A DNA stretch of 64,000 bases, taken from positions 65,824-129,823 of the forward strand of contig JAKUCV010001096.1 in assembly GCA_028386065.3 (NCBI GenBank), written 5' to 3'. How positions within the stretch are numbered: position 1 is the first letter of the stretch; every line of letters starts with the position of its first letter. The position numbers and the translations under genes were made by a program. This stretch comes from Turnera subulata (lineage: Eukaryota > Streptophyta > Magnoliopsida > Malpighiales > Passifloraceae). The notes below the pieces were generated by a model that had not been told where the DNA came from, did no database searches, and saw nothing but the letters and a program-made list of their open reading frames with translations. Below are positions 32,259 through 45,800 of this stretch, in pieces.

Positions 32259-33644
32259 AATATGGTAGGTTGGGATTCAGATAGCTTGGTTTTTTCAATC
32301 AATTCATGTTGGCCAAACAAGCATGGTGCCTTCTCCAGAATCCTACTTCATTGGTGGCTCAAGTTCTTAAAGATCGGTATTTTCCAAGATCCAATTTATT
32401 ATATGCAAGTCTGAGATTTCAGCCGAGTTATGTATGGAGAAGCATCTTGTCTGGCCGTGATTTGTTGAATTTGGGTGGTGGATGGGTGATTAGGAATGGT
32501 ACAACTGCACGGATTTTACAAGATAAATGGATTTTACGGCAACATTTCCATCCTGTTACAGGTTGTCATCTTCCCATAACTCATACTGCCATAGTTAATC
32601 TCTTATTTAATGAAGAAGACAGAACATGGAACCAACAGTTGTTTCCAATGGAAGTTCATATGGTCCCTATTTTTATCTCCACGAGTGGAGGATTTCTTTT
32701 GTTGACCGCATACTCCTTCTGGATCTTACACGGTCAAAAGTGGCTATACACCATCTCAATTACACATCAGACTCCACCCCATGGAAGTTCATATGGTCCC
32801 TATTTTTACCTCCACGAGTAAAGCATTTTTTATGGTGTTTAACTTGCCATATCCTCCCATTGCAGCCTCTCCTTGCTCAGTGCCATATTGATATTGAGCT
32901 TGATTGCCCTTTTTGCTCTCTAGAAGTTGAATCTGTGATGCATCTTTTTTCTGGGGCTGTAGTCTTGCTCGTGAGGTATGGACCCATTGTGGCATTGTCT
33001 TTCCTGGACCACCAACAGATGACTTTTGGGATTGGTTATAGCTTGTTGAGCAACAACATTCTCGGGTGGAGATTGACATCCGGAGTATTACTTTATGGGC
33101 TCTATAGAAGGCACGAAACGACTTGGTTTTTAATCAACTGGTCACGTACTATAGTTCCATTATCTCCATGGCTGCAACGTTTCTCCAAGAGTATCAGTCA
33201 GCCAATCTGTAGGACCCAACCTTACCGTTACACTTGGCTCGTTCGATCCCAACCAGTCGTCCGGTATGGCAACCTCTGCCGTCGGGTTTTTTCAAGCTTA
33301 ATACGGATGCTTCTGTTTCAGCTAGTTCCTTAGGAATGAGGATGATTCTTCGTGTTCCATCTTGGCACTGTTTTATCAGTGGTTGTTCTCGTATTTCTGG
33401 TTGCTTCTCACCATTGGAGGCTGAATTGCAAGCTGACATTTTTGCATTGTCACACATTCCTGATGCTTCTTCTCTTTCAATCCTTTGAGAAACTGACTGC
33501 CTTCAGTTGGTTAATTCTATTCATTCGCATTCTTTTCCTCAGGCTCGGGCCAGGATGTTTTTCTTATACATTCTTTCACTCCTGCCCTCTTTTCATTCTA
33601 TTTCTGTTTCTTTCATTCCTAGAACAATGAATTAGGTGGCTCAT
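32259..33644 (+). pseudogene. LINE ORF2, post-RT region, zinc-binding and RNase H-like domains
   Basis: It continues the same LINE: AKQAWCLLQNPTSLVAQVLK, YVWRSILSGRDLL, GGGWVIRNGTTARILQDKWI, then VKHFLWCLTCHILPLQPLL with CPFCSLEVESVMHLF (zf-RVT), then FFKLNTDASVSASS and PLEAELQADIFALSH of the RNase H-like domain. A ~65 bp segment (about 32640-32685) is repeated at 32783-32828. The frame breaks several times. At 33644 solo LTR E interrupts the RNase H tail, which resumes at 35912. Confidence 0.85.
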
Positions 33645-35906
33645 TGTGATACCCCAGGTACACCATAGAATATAGAGAAGTACTTACATGATGAGAGCCG
33701 GGTGTAGCTTGTCCTTCCGAGACGTTCGTGTAGGTGGGATTAGGTATTTGAGAGAAAGTGGGTAATGTTAATAGTGTTGGTGTGCACATTAGTATGGGCT
33801 TAGGCTCAGTAATATGAATTGGTGTCGGATTGAGATGAGATAGTTAGCATAGGCTTGGCCTAGTGCACTCAAATGGGCTCGTAGTGATCCGATGGCACGG
33901 TTGGCCTAGTTTGGTGTCCCGATTGCTCGACTTGTCTAATGGGCCAATAAATGGTCAGAAAAGATAGGAATGTGATTACTTGGTGTAATAGATTCATTAG
34001 AGGTACGATTGGCCAATGGAGATATCGGTTGGCTCGATTTGGTGCGAAATAGTGCAGTACCGGGGCAATGGTGTGCCCGTCGGTGCGCAATTGGGCTCGA
34101 TGAGGGTAAATATGTAGTTGGCCAAACCGACCATTCAGAATGAGACGTGTGGCTCGGGAATAAGCTTCTGGTGGTTTGGGTGTGCAAGATAGCAGGTTGG
34201 TTGCCACAAACCAATTGGATGGAAAATAAGCACGAGGTGGCAATTTAGGTGCAAGTGGCACCTAGTTGTGTGTTGGTGGCAATTGGGGTGGTGACTCACC
34301 TACTTGGGCAGGGGTTAAGAGGTGAAAACAAGCACCTCTCCCTCACTATTATCAGCTAAATTCGTGGCTAGGTCCTGGAGAGAAAAGAGAGAGAGAAGGA
34401 GAGAAAAGAGGGGAAAGGAGGAGAGGTGAGCCTAGGGGTTCTGCTCTCGGCCAGACAGACCCCTGGCCACTAAAATGAGGATTCCGGCCAAACGACCAGT
34501 TGGAATTGAGTGAAACTAAAGCCACAAGTTAGATAACTTCCATAGTGTTAATGGGGCACTGGTTTGGTGGATTTTGGAGCTGAACTGAGAGAGTTATGCG
34601 CTCTCTAAGTTCACTGTTCTGCAGCAGACCTGCTGCAGGAACCCGAGTTGGTGTAGGAGCCATATCTGGGGTTAGAGAGCTTGGAATTGGGTGTTCTCGG
34701 TGGCTATGGAAAGCTAAGAGGCAGTACTACAACTTTGATGTTGATGCCCGAGGTCGGTTCTGCATGTAGGTACGTGTTTAACCTCAGTGAAATTTCTGCT
34801 GGTGCAGGGCAGATTCTACCCGAGTTGCTGTAAGGAAGATTTGTGTGATTAAATTGTGGTTTATATTATATGTCGCTATGCTTGTATTTTGATGCATATT
34901 TATGTGTGTGTTACAGGGCAGTATGAACCCTAGATGCCCAAGGGTTTTAAATGGAACCATTGGTTGGCCTTGATGTGCCTAATGATTGGCTTGATGTGTC
35001 TTAACGTTTTGGTAAGTTTGGTTGCATACTTGTGTGATGGCTGTGATGCTTATTGGCTTGGTAGATGATCCAATTTCCTATTGAGATGACACCTATGGTG
35101 CAATTGAGATGTTGAGATGTTTGATGATATGCCTTGGCTTGAGATGAGTCCGATATTCGGACTATGCATTCCATGCATTCCATTTGCATCACGACATTAC
35201 ATGAGATGGTTTGATGGTGGACCTTGCAGTGCTCCTAGGCTGCTGGGTCATATGAGATGACGGTGGTGTTGTGCTTGGCGCCGTGTGTGGTGTTGGTAGC
35301 CAATCGGATATGCCTTGTACGTGGGGCTGTGGGCTAAGAAGTGACACTGTTGGCAGGGCTACCAGATCATACAGGTAGGCTTGGTACAACCCCACGACAG
35401 CTTACCCGTGGGCTGATCACGGTGGCTTGAGATGTTGGTTGTTGGATATGTTCTGCCGCCTGTTTGTGTCTTTGCTAATGCCTTGTATGTCACCTACTTA
35501 TTGAGTTTTATACTCACCCCCCATTTCCTCTCCTTATATTACAGGTGCGAGATTGAGAGCACGGGCAGTAGGTCGATGGGTATAGCCAAGTCGGTCTCGT
35601 TATTGTATTGTTTTATACATAGAGGTTATGTCTTTGTACACCATGAGTTATTGTCCCCTTGTAGCAACGGTTTATGAGATTAAAGGAGTTGTCTTTATTA
35701 ATTGGTTTTCACACATTTTATTATCTTTTGTTGCCTTTGCGTTTGTCGGTTGTTGCTTCCTTTTACGCTGCGCATTTCTTTGTTGGTAACCCGCCGAGCA
35801 GAGGCAACGGGCTTCTGGTTGTGTTGACGAAAGGCCTTTGGGTGCCTTGTGGCACATGGTGGGTGCGCAAGGTACCTGACCGGTCGCGCTTAGCGGGGGC
35901 GTGACA
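33645..35906 (+). mobile_element. Solo LTR E (2262 bp) in the LINE
   Basis: It starts TGTGATACCCCAGG and ends GGGGGCGTGACA, with the perfect duplication ctcat (33640-33644 and 35907-35911). It has a purine tract near 34376-34430 and a CTGCAGCAGACCTGCTGCAGG-like short palindrome near 34619-34640. It resembles LTRs A-D in overall plan but I could not align it to them. Orientation is inferred from that plan. Confidence 0.9.
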
Positions 35907-35911
35907 CTCAT

Positions 35912-36058
35912 GACATGGCTTAGTATGACCTTAGTGAGGGCCTGAGTTTTTGGGACAATGATGTTCGTACGATATTATTATCAGCATGACCTTTCCTCAT
36001 GCTAATTTGAATGAAAGTCGGGTTTTTAAAAAAAATCCAACAAAGAGAGAAAAAAAAA
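35912..36058 (+). pseudogene. LINE 3' end after the solo LTR
   Basis: It continues the RNase H-like tail (VAHDMA..YDLSEGLSFWDNDV) with stops, then a short 3' region and A-rich runs at about 36028-36058. No clear target duplication for the LINE was seen. Confidence 0.65.
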
Positions 36059-36117
36059 TGATGCTTATAGATTAATTCTGACTTGAAATGGGTTTTGACT
36101 ATAAATATGCATAGCAT

Positions 36118-36328
36118 GGATTTGGATCCTCTCCTGTACAGTATTCAACAGGAGAGATCCTGTTAAATAAATACCGTTGATTTGGTTAATCAATGGCCTT
36201 AAAATATGTAAGGTAAGAAAAACTAAAAAAATTATATAAGGTAAAAATAAATTCTCACCAATGATTTTAAAAATCATGACCACGATTCAACCAACAGGAC
36301 ATAATTTTATAGGAGAGGATCTCAATCC
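36118..36328. mobile_element. MITE with 9-bp target duplication (Mutator-like)
   Basis: 211 bp. Left end GGATTTGGATCCTCTCCT, right end AGGAGAGGATCTCAATCC, forming an imperfect 18-bp terminal inverted repeat. Flanks GCATAGCAT (36109-36117) and GCGTAGCAT (36329-36337) are a 9-bp duplication with one mismatch, the length typical of Mutator-like elements. It lies about 450 bp upstream of the Hip-like gene. Confidence 0.8.
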
Positions 36329-36781
36329 GCGTAGCATTCTCATAATTTGTCTTTCTTTTTTCCTGATCACCCTTCTCATAATTTGTCCATGCCATACATA
36401 CAATCATCATTAATTTTGGCCGAAATTGAAAACTTTGCGAGTTGACCAACAATTACAAATTCAGGGGATTAAATTCATCCAAAACAAAAAGTCGGGGATT
36501 AAATTGACCCAAAATCACAAATTAGCTGTCACGGGCAAAATTCCCTTTTTACCCTTGTAATAACCCGAAATCACAATGAAAACCAAATCATAGGGTGCCA
36601 ATTCGTCCTGGACTGCAGTCTCGAGTCTTCCTCTTTTCTCGTTCAAAAAGAAAAAACAAGAGTCTTCCTCTTTCTTTGTCATTTCCCTCTCCAGAAAACA
36701 CAACAGAAAACACAAGCATCTTCTCCATCTTCTCTCATCCCTAAAAACACACAGACGCAACAGAAAATCCCTAAATGAAAA
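36329..36781 (+). other. Upstream and leader region of the Hip-like gene
   Basis: No coding homology was seen. CT-rich sequence (36610-36700) precedes the first ATG and resembles a plant leader. Confidence 0.35.
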
Positions 36782-37771
36782 ATGGACGCGTCGACGGAAC
36801 CGGAAGAGCAGAGAAAATTGGTGGAAAGGTGCAAAGCAAGTCCGTCTACCCTCACCGATGAGTGCCTCGGCGTCCAGTTCCCCCTCCCCTCCTCTCCTCG
36901 CTCCAAACTGGTGCCGTTCCTTTAACTCTTCCGTTTAGTTTCCTGTTTTCTTCTTAAGAGAAAAAGTTATTCTAGGAGATATTTGCGTTTTTTAACCACT
37001 TCGAAGCTACTACATGTGCAGATGAGCCATCTGTTTGAAGAAAATGACGAGGAAACCGAGGAGAAGCGAGAAGATGTTATAGGAGAGGACGAGGAGAACG
37101 TCGAGCCGGAAATTTGAGTAGGAGGAGAGAAACGGCTTTGCTTTCGTCGTGTATTCTGGTTTTCTTTTCTCGTTTCGGCATGTTATTATGATGGGAGATC
37201 TAGGGGACGAGGTCACAGAAGAGGGACGTGAAGCTAAGTCCAAAGCAGTGGAATCTGTTTCCCAAGGTATTAATTAATAACCATGCCTAGTTATTCATTT
37301 CAATGCGTTTTTCCGTGAGTGATGATGAAATGAATTTGTTTCAGGCAAGTTGGGGGAAGCGGTGGAGCCTTTGACCGGGGCGATTTTGTCGAATCCGGCG
37401 TCTTCAATCATACTTGCCACTAGCGGTGAGGGGGCTGCAGGTTTCGTTCATTTTGTGTTGTTAGGTTTATGTTTAGTTCCTTTGTGGTAATGCTATTTAT
37501 TCCGTTCTTTGTACTTTCTTTACAGCTTCTGCCTACAACAAGATGAAGAAGCCTGAGGCTGCAATTCTGGACGCCGACGCAGCAATTAAGGTGGTTAAAT
37601 TAACGCTTGTTAATTTGGTCCTGTTTACTATGCTAGCGTATCATTCCCAAGTGTTGTGTTGTGCTCCTTATGATGGCTGAAGTCTTAGTTAAACATGGCA
37701 TGTATTTTGATTGGTTTTGTGCTCCTCTTGACTTTGTAGTATTGGTTACTGCTACCTATATCGGCCTGTCG

Positions 37772-37955
37772 GGTCTGTAGAGTGTCTTATCTTTAATATC
37801 CTGTACTAGAACTAATGCTGATATTGTGATGTAACTGGAACTAGAGAGTTCAGTTAACTCTGTCGGGTCTGTAGAGTGTCTTATCTTTAATATCCTGTAC
37901 TAGAACTAATGCTGATATTGTGATGTAACTGGAACTAGAGAGTTCAGTTAACTCC
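37772..37955 (+). repeat. Tandem duplication of ~90 bp in the first Z-X intron
   Basis: The segment beginning TGTCGGGTCTGTAGAGTGTC and ending GAGTTCAGTTAACTC occurs twice in a row here, but once in each of the other four copies of this intron. Confidence 0.85.
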
Positions 37956-38411
37956 ATATGATCCTGCACTGATTGGTCCCATTTTGATGACAGTGTGGCG
38001 TGAATCAGATTCAAAGTAAACTGACAACATAATTTTCATGGAATTGTTTGTTTAATTTGGTTATTAAGTTTGCATCAGATTTGTTTGTCAGGATCCTATA
38101 TCCAAACCAAGTACAACCGCTAATTAAATAATCATTTACCTAAGTTTAGCTCATTTGAACTTCTGTAAAGAAATACTGTTGTTCGCTTTTCTTAAAGGAT
38201 AAAGGGCGCCTACCTGTTTCCCAGGGTGACTGCAGTTTGCTTTTATATATTAAGGCCGATATGACTCCAGAACAGCTTCTCTAATGTGTAAGATGCCTTT
38301 ATTTCTTATACTACTGCTTCCCTGCATGCGTAGGCTGAAGCCAATGCCCTGTGGATCAAGGAACATCCTGAGAGGCCTGAAAGGTTGCTGAAAGAAAGAG
38401 AGGAGAGAAAG

Positions 38412-39354
38412 TGATACGGCAACAGCCCTAGAATCCACTAGTTCCACCTCCGTAACTATCTGTTCGTCCCGATCGTCAATCTCAATCAAACTCGCCGAGT
38501 AAGTCTCCTTCACCTTCTAATCTCTGCACCGGATTAGACAACAAAGAAGTACAAACACAACAAAGGGTTTTAGCAATTCTATTCTTTACCTCCTAGACTC
38601 AATTAAGGAATAGGCAACAAAGGGATTAGAATCACAAGGAATTGAACAAACGCCACAAGCAAGAAACTTGATAAGTAAATTCAAACCCTAATATAAAATC
38701 AAGAGAATCCACTCTCAATTACGATTGAATCCACAATCAAAGAAAACCTCAATGGGCAATTTTATTATCAATAATCAACTCTTGTCGAAAACAATAGAAA
38801 GACCCTCTATTTATACTAGTCTAATACTAAACCCTAATGGACTTGGACTTTGTAACTAGATTAAAATAAAAGACTTTATGTCACTATTCACGCGGGTACT
38901 ATTCACTTGAATAGTAACCGTAAATAGACTAGGTTTAAAACTGAGCCCACATAACTTGGACACTAATTAAAACCTTTACAAATAAAACCCAACTAAAAAC
39001 ACTTTAGCCCAAATAATAAAAACTAAACTGAATTTCCAGATAGAATCTGTCCGTCGACTTCAAGCGCCTTTTAGTAAAGGAAAACGGACGATTCAGCTTC
39101 TGGGCTCAACATAAAAGTTGTAGATCTTCGTCGTATCTTTCCAGAGAGTCCAAGATCGTAGCAATCCGAGTTGTAGAGCTCGAGATATGAATTTATTCCC
39201 GATACTGCACGATCCAGGAATTTCTGCACGCGTTCTTTGCGTCCTTCGCTTTGATGTCCAACTCTTCCTGAAATTCTTGTGAAACCGATGCTCCTCTTTG
39301 ATGCCTCTAACGATAATCTTGCCATATCCAATCATGCCTAGGTGATTTGCATCA
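38412..39354 (-). mobile_element. Solo LTR F, copy 1 (943 bp), inside exon X1
   Basis: Plus-strand termini are TG (38412) and CA (39354). The duplication gaaag flanks it (38407-38411 and 39355-39359) and splits exon X1 after the EREERK codons. The minus strand has a TATAAATAGAG box at 38805-38815, so the element is probably oriented minus (TGATGCAAATCACC...GCCGTATCA). Apparent ORFs here combine LTR and antisense exon sequence and are not genes. Confidence 0.9.
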
Positions 39355-40659
39355 GAAAGATTGAGCATGGAAGGCGCACCTGCAATGCTAATGCACAGGT
39401 AATTGTCATGACTAGACTCATCTGGATTCTTGGACATGCTTGTGGGCTGCCTTGTTCACAACACTTTAGGTTATTGCTTATTAATTTGGTCTTTTTTTTT
39501 TTTTTAATACTACCATTCTTAACTATTTGTGCTTGTTTGGGCTTAAGTTTTGGTTGAAATGGTATGTATTTTGATTGTTTCAGGTAAATCCGGACTCGGC
39601 AGCTATGGCTCCTGCGTTGCTGGGTCAGTGGGGTGGAGCTATCAATGATCTTCAAGATGAGTCAGATTATGATGACGTAACCAATGAGGAGGGCCGTGAA
39701 GCTTCAGTGGAGGTCAAGGCCAATGCAGTGGAAGCTATTCCTCAAGGTATTAATTACTGAGCTTTATTTTGTCAAGAACGGTTTCGTTCATTTTGTGTTG
39801 TTAGGTTTGTGTTTACCTCCTTCGTGGTAATGCTATTTATTCCGTTCTCTGTGCTTTCTTTACAGCTTCTGTCTACAAGAAGATGAAGAAGCCCGAGGCT
39901 GCAATTCTGGACGCCGACGCAGCAATTAAGGTGGTTAAATTAATGCTTATTCATTTGGCCCTGTTTACTATGCTACCGCGTATCATTCCCAAGTGTTGTG
40001 TTGTGCTCCTTATGATGGCTGAAGTCTTAGTTAAACATGGCATGTATTTTGATTGGTTTTGTGCTCCTCTTGACTTTGTAGTATTGGTTACTGCTACCTA
40101 TATCAGTCTGTCGGGTCTGTAGAGTGTCTTATCTTTAATATCCTGTACTAGAACTAATGCTGATATTGTGATGTAACTGGAACTAGAGAGTTCAGTTAAC
40201 TCCATATGATCCTGCACTGATTGGTCCCATTTTGATGACAGTGTGGCGTGAATCAGATTCAAAGTAAACTGACAACATAATTTTCATGGAATTGTTTGTT
40301 TAATTTGGTTATTAAGTTTGCATCAGATTTGTTTGTCAGGATCCTATATCCAAACCAAGTACAACCGCTAATTAAATAATCATTTACCTAAGTTTAGCTC
40401 ATTTGAACTTCTGTAAAGAAATACTGTTGTTCGCTTTTCTTAAAGGATAAAGGGCGCCTACCTGTTTCCCAGGGTGACTGCAGTTTGCTTTTATATATTA
40501 AGGCCGATATGACTCCAGAACAGCTTCTCTAATGTGTAAGATGCCTTTATTTCTTATACTACTGCTTCCCTGCATGCGTAGGCTGAAGCCAATGCCCTGT
40601 GGATCAAGGAACATCCTGAGAGGCCTGAAAGGTTGCTGAAAGAAAGAGAGGAGAGAAAA

Positions 40660-41602
40660 TGATACGGCAACAGCCCTAGAATCCACTAGTTCCACCTCCG
40701 TAACTATCTGTTCGTCCCGATCGTCAATCTCAATCAAACTCGCCGAGTAAGTCTCCTTCACCTTCTAATCTCTGCACCGGATTAGACAACAAAGAAGTAC
40801 AAACACAACAAAGGGTTTTAGCAATTCTATTCTTTACCTCCTAGACTCAATTAAGGAATAGGCAACAAAGGGATTAGAATCACAAGGAATTGAACAAACG
40901 CCACAAGCAAGAAACTTGATAAGTAAATTCAAACCCTAATATAAAATCAAGAGAATCCACTCTCAATTACGATTGAATCCACAATCAAAGAAAACCTCAA
41001 TGGGCAATTTTATTATCAATAATCAACTCTTGTCGAAAACAATAGAAAGACCCTCTATTTATACTAGTCTAATACTAAACCCTAATGGACTTGGACTTTG
41101 TAATTAGATTAAAATAAAAGACTTTATGTCACTATTCACGCGGGTACTATTCACTTGAATAGTAACCGTAAATAGACTAGGTTTAAAACTGAGCCCACAT
41201 AACTTGGACACTAATTAAAACCTTTACAAATAAAACCCAACTAAAAACACTTTAGCCCAAATAATAAAAACTAAACTGAATTTCCAGATAGAATCTGTCC
41301 GTCGACTTCAAGCGCCTTTTAGTAAAGGAAAACGGACGATTCAGCTTCTGGGCTCAACATAAAAGTTGTAGATCTTCGTCGTATCTTTCCAGAGAGTCCA
41401 AGATCGTAGCAATCCGAGTTGTAGAGCTCGAGATATGAATTTATTCCCGATACTGCACGATCCAGGAATTTCTGCACGCGTTCTTTGCGTCCTTCGCTTT
41501 GATGTCCAACTCTTCCTGAAATTCTTGTGAAACCGATGCTCCTCTTTGATGCCTCTAACGATAATCTTGCCATATCCAATCATGCCTAGGTGATTTGCAT
41601 CA
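40660..41602 (-). mobile_element. Solo LTR F, copy 2 (943 bp), inside exon X2
   Basis: Nearly identical to copy 1 at the same exon position. The left flank is gaaaa (one change from gaaag), the right flank gaaag (41603-41607). It was copied with the 2248-bp unit rather than inserted separately. Confidence 0.9.
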
Positions 41603-44600
41603 GAAAGATTGAGCATGGAAGGCGCACCTGCAATGCTAATGCACAGGTAATTGTCATGACTAGACTCATCTGGATTCTTGGACATGCTTGTGGGCTGCCT
41701 TGTTCACAACACTTTAGGTTATTGCTTATTAATTTGGTCTTTTTTTTTTTTTTAATACTACCATTCTTAACTATTTGTGCTTGTTTGGGCTTAAGTTTTG
41801 GTTGAAATGGTATGTATTTTGATTGTTTCAGGTAAATCCGGACTCGGCAGCTATGGCTCCTGCGTTGCTGGGTCAGTGGGGTGGAGCTATCAATGATCTT
41901 CAAGATGAGTCAGATTATGATGACGTAACCAATGAGGAGGGCCGTGAAGCTTCAGTGGAGGTCAAGGCCAATGCAGTGGAAGCTATTCCTCAAGGTATTA
42001 ATTACTGAGCTTTATTTTGTCAAGAACGGTTTCGTTCATTTTGTGTTGTTAGGTTTGTGTTTACCTCCTTCGTGGTAATGCTATTTATTCCGTTCTCTGT
42101 GCTTTCTTTACAGCTTCTGTCTACAAGAAGATGAAGAAGCCCGAGGCTGCAATTCTGGACGCCGACGCAGCAATTAAGGTGGTTAAATTAATGCTTATTC
42201 ATTTGGCCCTGTTTACTATGCTACCGCGTATCATTCCCAAGTGTTGTGTTGTGCTCCTTTTGATGGATGAAGTCTTAGTTAAACATGGCATGTATTTTGA
42301 TTGGTTTTGTGCTCCTCTTGACTTTGTAGTATTGGTTACTGCTACCTATATCGGCCTGTCGGGTCTGTAGAGTGTCTTATCTTTAATATCCTGTACTAGA
42401 ACTAATGCTGATATTGTGATGTAACTGGAGCTAGAGAGTTCAGTTAACTCCATATGATCCTGCACTGATTGGTCCCATTTTGATGACAGTGTGGCGTGAA
42501 TCAGATTCAGAGTAAACTGACAACATAATTTCATGGAATTGTTTGTTTAGTTTGGTTATTAAGTTTGCATCAGATTTGTTTGTCAGGATCCTATATCCAA
42601 ACCAAGTACAACCGCTAATTAGATAACCATTTACCTAATTTTAGCTCATTTGAACTTCTGTAAAGAAATACTGTTGTTCGCTTTTCTTAAAGGATAAAGG
42701 GTGCCTACCTGTTTCCCAGGGTGACTGGCAGTTTACTTTTATATATTAAGGCCGATATGACTCCAGAACGGCTTCTCTAATGTGTAAGATGCCTTCATTT
42801 CTTATAGTACTGCTTCCCTGCATGCGTAGGCTGAAGCCAATGCCCTGTGGATCGAGGAACATCCTGAGAGGCCTGAAAGGTTGCTGAAAGAAAAGAGGAG
42901 AGAAAGATTGAGCGTGGAAGGCGCACCAGCAATGCTGATGCACAGGTAATTGTCATGACTAGACTCATCTGGATTCTTCGACATGCTTGTGGGCTGCCTT
43001 GTTCACAACACTTTAGGTTATTGCTTATTAATTTGGTCTTTTTTTTTTTTTATACTACCATTCTTTACTATTTGTGCTTCTTTGGGCTTAAGTTTTGGTT
43101 GAAATGGTATGTATTTTGATTGTTTCAGGTAAATCCGAACTCGGCAGCTATGGCTCCTGCGTTGCTGGGTCAGTGGGGTGGAGCTATCAATGATCTTCAT
43201 GTTGGGTCAGACTATGATGAGGTAACCAATGAGGAGGGCTGTGAAGCTTCAGTGGAGGTCAAGGCCAATGCAGTGGAAGCTATTCCTCAAGGTATTAATT
43301 ACTTAGCTTTATTTTGTCAAGAATGGTTTCGTTCATTTTGTGTTGTTAGGTTTGTGTTTAGCTCCTTCGTGGTAGTGCTATTTATTCCGTTCTCTGTGCT
43401 TTCTTTACAGCTTCTGTCTACAAGAAGATGAAGAAGCCCGAGGCTGCAATTCTGGACGCCGACGCAGCAATTAAGGTGGTTAAATTAGTGCTTATTAATT
43501 TGGCCCTGTTGACTGTGCTACCGCGTATCATTCCCAAGTGTTGTGTTGTGCTCCTTTTGATGGCTGAAGTCTTAGTTAAACATGGCATGTATTTTGATTG
43601 GTTTTGTGCTCCTCTTGACTTTGTAGTATTGGTTACTGCTACCTATATCGGGCTCTCGGGTCTGTAGAGTGTCTTATCTTTAATATCCTGTACTAGAACT
43701 AATGCTGATATTGTGATGTAACTGGAACTAGAGAGTTCAGTTAACTCCATATGATCCTGCACTGATTGGTCCCATTTTGATGACAGTGTGGCGTGAATCA
43801 GATTCATAGTAAACTGACAACATAATTTCATGGAATTGTTTGTTTAATTTGGTTATTAAGTTTGCATCAGATTTGTTTGTCAGGATCCTATATCCAAACC
43901 AAGTACAACCGCTAATTAGATAACCATTTACCTAAGTTTAGCTCATTTGAACTTCTGTAAAGAAATACTGTTGTTCGCTTTTCTTAAAGGATAAAGGGTG
44001 CCTACCTGTTTCCCAGGGTGACTGGCAGTTTACTTTTATATATTAAGGCCGATATGACTCCAGAACAGCTTCTCTAATGTGTAAGATGCCTTCATTTCTT
44101 ATAGTACTGCTTCCCTGCATGCGTAGGCTGAAGCCAATGCCCTGTGGATCGAGGAACATCCTGAGAGGCCTGAAAGGTTGCTGAAAGAAAGAGAGGAGAG
44201 AAAGATTGAGCATGGAAGGCGCACCAGCAATGCTAATGCACAGGTAATTGTCATGACTAGACTCATCTGGATTCTTGGACATGCTTGTGGTTATTGCTTA
44301 TTAATTTGGTCTTTTTTTTTTTATGCTACCATTCTTTACTATTTGTGCTTCTTTGGGCTTAAATTTTGGTTGAAATGGTATGTATTTTGATTGTTTCAGG
44401 TAAATCCGGACTCGGCAGCTATGGCTCCTGCGTTGCTGGGTCAGTGGGGAGGAGCTATCAATGATCTTCAAGTTGAGTCAGACTAGGATGAGGTAACCAA
44501 TGAGGAGGGCCGTGAAGCTTCAGTGAAGGTCAAGGCCAATGCAATGGAAGCTATTCCTCAAGGTATTAATTACTTAGCTTTATTTTGTCAAGAATGGTTT

Positions 44601-45800
44601 TGTTCATTTTGTGTTGTTAGGTTTGTGTTTAGCTCCTTTGTGGTAATGCTATTTATTCCGTTCTTTGTGCTCTCTTTACAGCTTCTGGCTACAAGAAGAT
44701 GAAGATGCCCGAGGCTGCAATTCTGGATGCCGACGCAGCAATTAAGGTGGTTAAATTAACGCTTATTAATTTGGTCCTGTTTACTATGCTGCCGCGTATC
44801 ATTCCCAAGTGTTGTGTTGTGCTCCTTTTGATGGCTGAAGTCTTAGTTAAACATGGCATGTATTTTGTTTGGTTTTGTGCTCCTCTTGACTTTGTAGTAT
44901 TGGTAACTGCTACCTATATCAGGCTGTCGGGTCTGTAGAGTGTCTTATCTTTAATATCCTGTACTAGAACTAATGCTGATATTGTGATGTAACTGGAACT
45001 AGAGAGTTCAGTTAACTCCATATGATCCTGCACTGATTGGTCCCATTTTGATGACTGTGGCGTGAATCAGGTTCAAAGTAAACTGACAACATAATTTTCA
45101 TGGAATTGTTTGTTTAATTTGGTTATTAAGTTTGCATCAGATTTGTTTGTCAGGATCCTATATCCAAACCAAGTACAACCGCTAATTAAATAACCATTTA
45201 CGTAAGTTTAGCTCATTTGAACTTCTGTAAAGAAATACTGTTGTTCGCTTTTCTTAAAGGATAAAGGGTGCCTGCCTGTTTCCCAGGGTGACTGGCAGTT
45301 TGCTTTTATATATTAAAGCCGATATGACTCCAGAACAGCTTCTCTAATGTGTAAGATGGCTTTATTTCTTATACCACTGCCTCCCTGCATGCGTAGGCTG
45401 AAGCCAATGCCCTGTGGATCAAGGAACATCCTGAGAGGCCTGAAAGGTTGCTGAACGAAAGAGAGGAGAGAAAGATTGAGCGTGGAAGGCGCACCGGCAA
45501 TGCTAATGCACAGGTAATTGTCATGACTAGACTCATCTGGATTCTTGGACATGCTTGTGGGGTGCCTTGTTCACAACACTTTAGGTTATTGCTTATTAAT
45601 TTGGTCTTTTTTTTTTTTTTTATACTACCATTCTTAACTATTTGTGCTTCTTTGGGCTTAAGTTTTGGTTGAAATGGTATGTATTTTGATTGTTTCAGGT
45701 AAATCCGGACTCGGCAGCTATGGCTCCTGCGTTGCTGGGTCAGTGGGGAGGAGCTATCAATGATCTTCAAGTTGAGTCAGACTATGATGAGGTAACCAAT

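Noticed and set aside
39071..39437. Identical 86- and 114-residue minus frames repeated at 41319-41685
   Set aside because: They join solo LTR F to antisense exon X; the repetition is due to unit duplication, not to selection.
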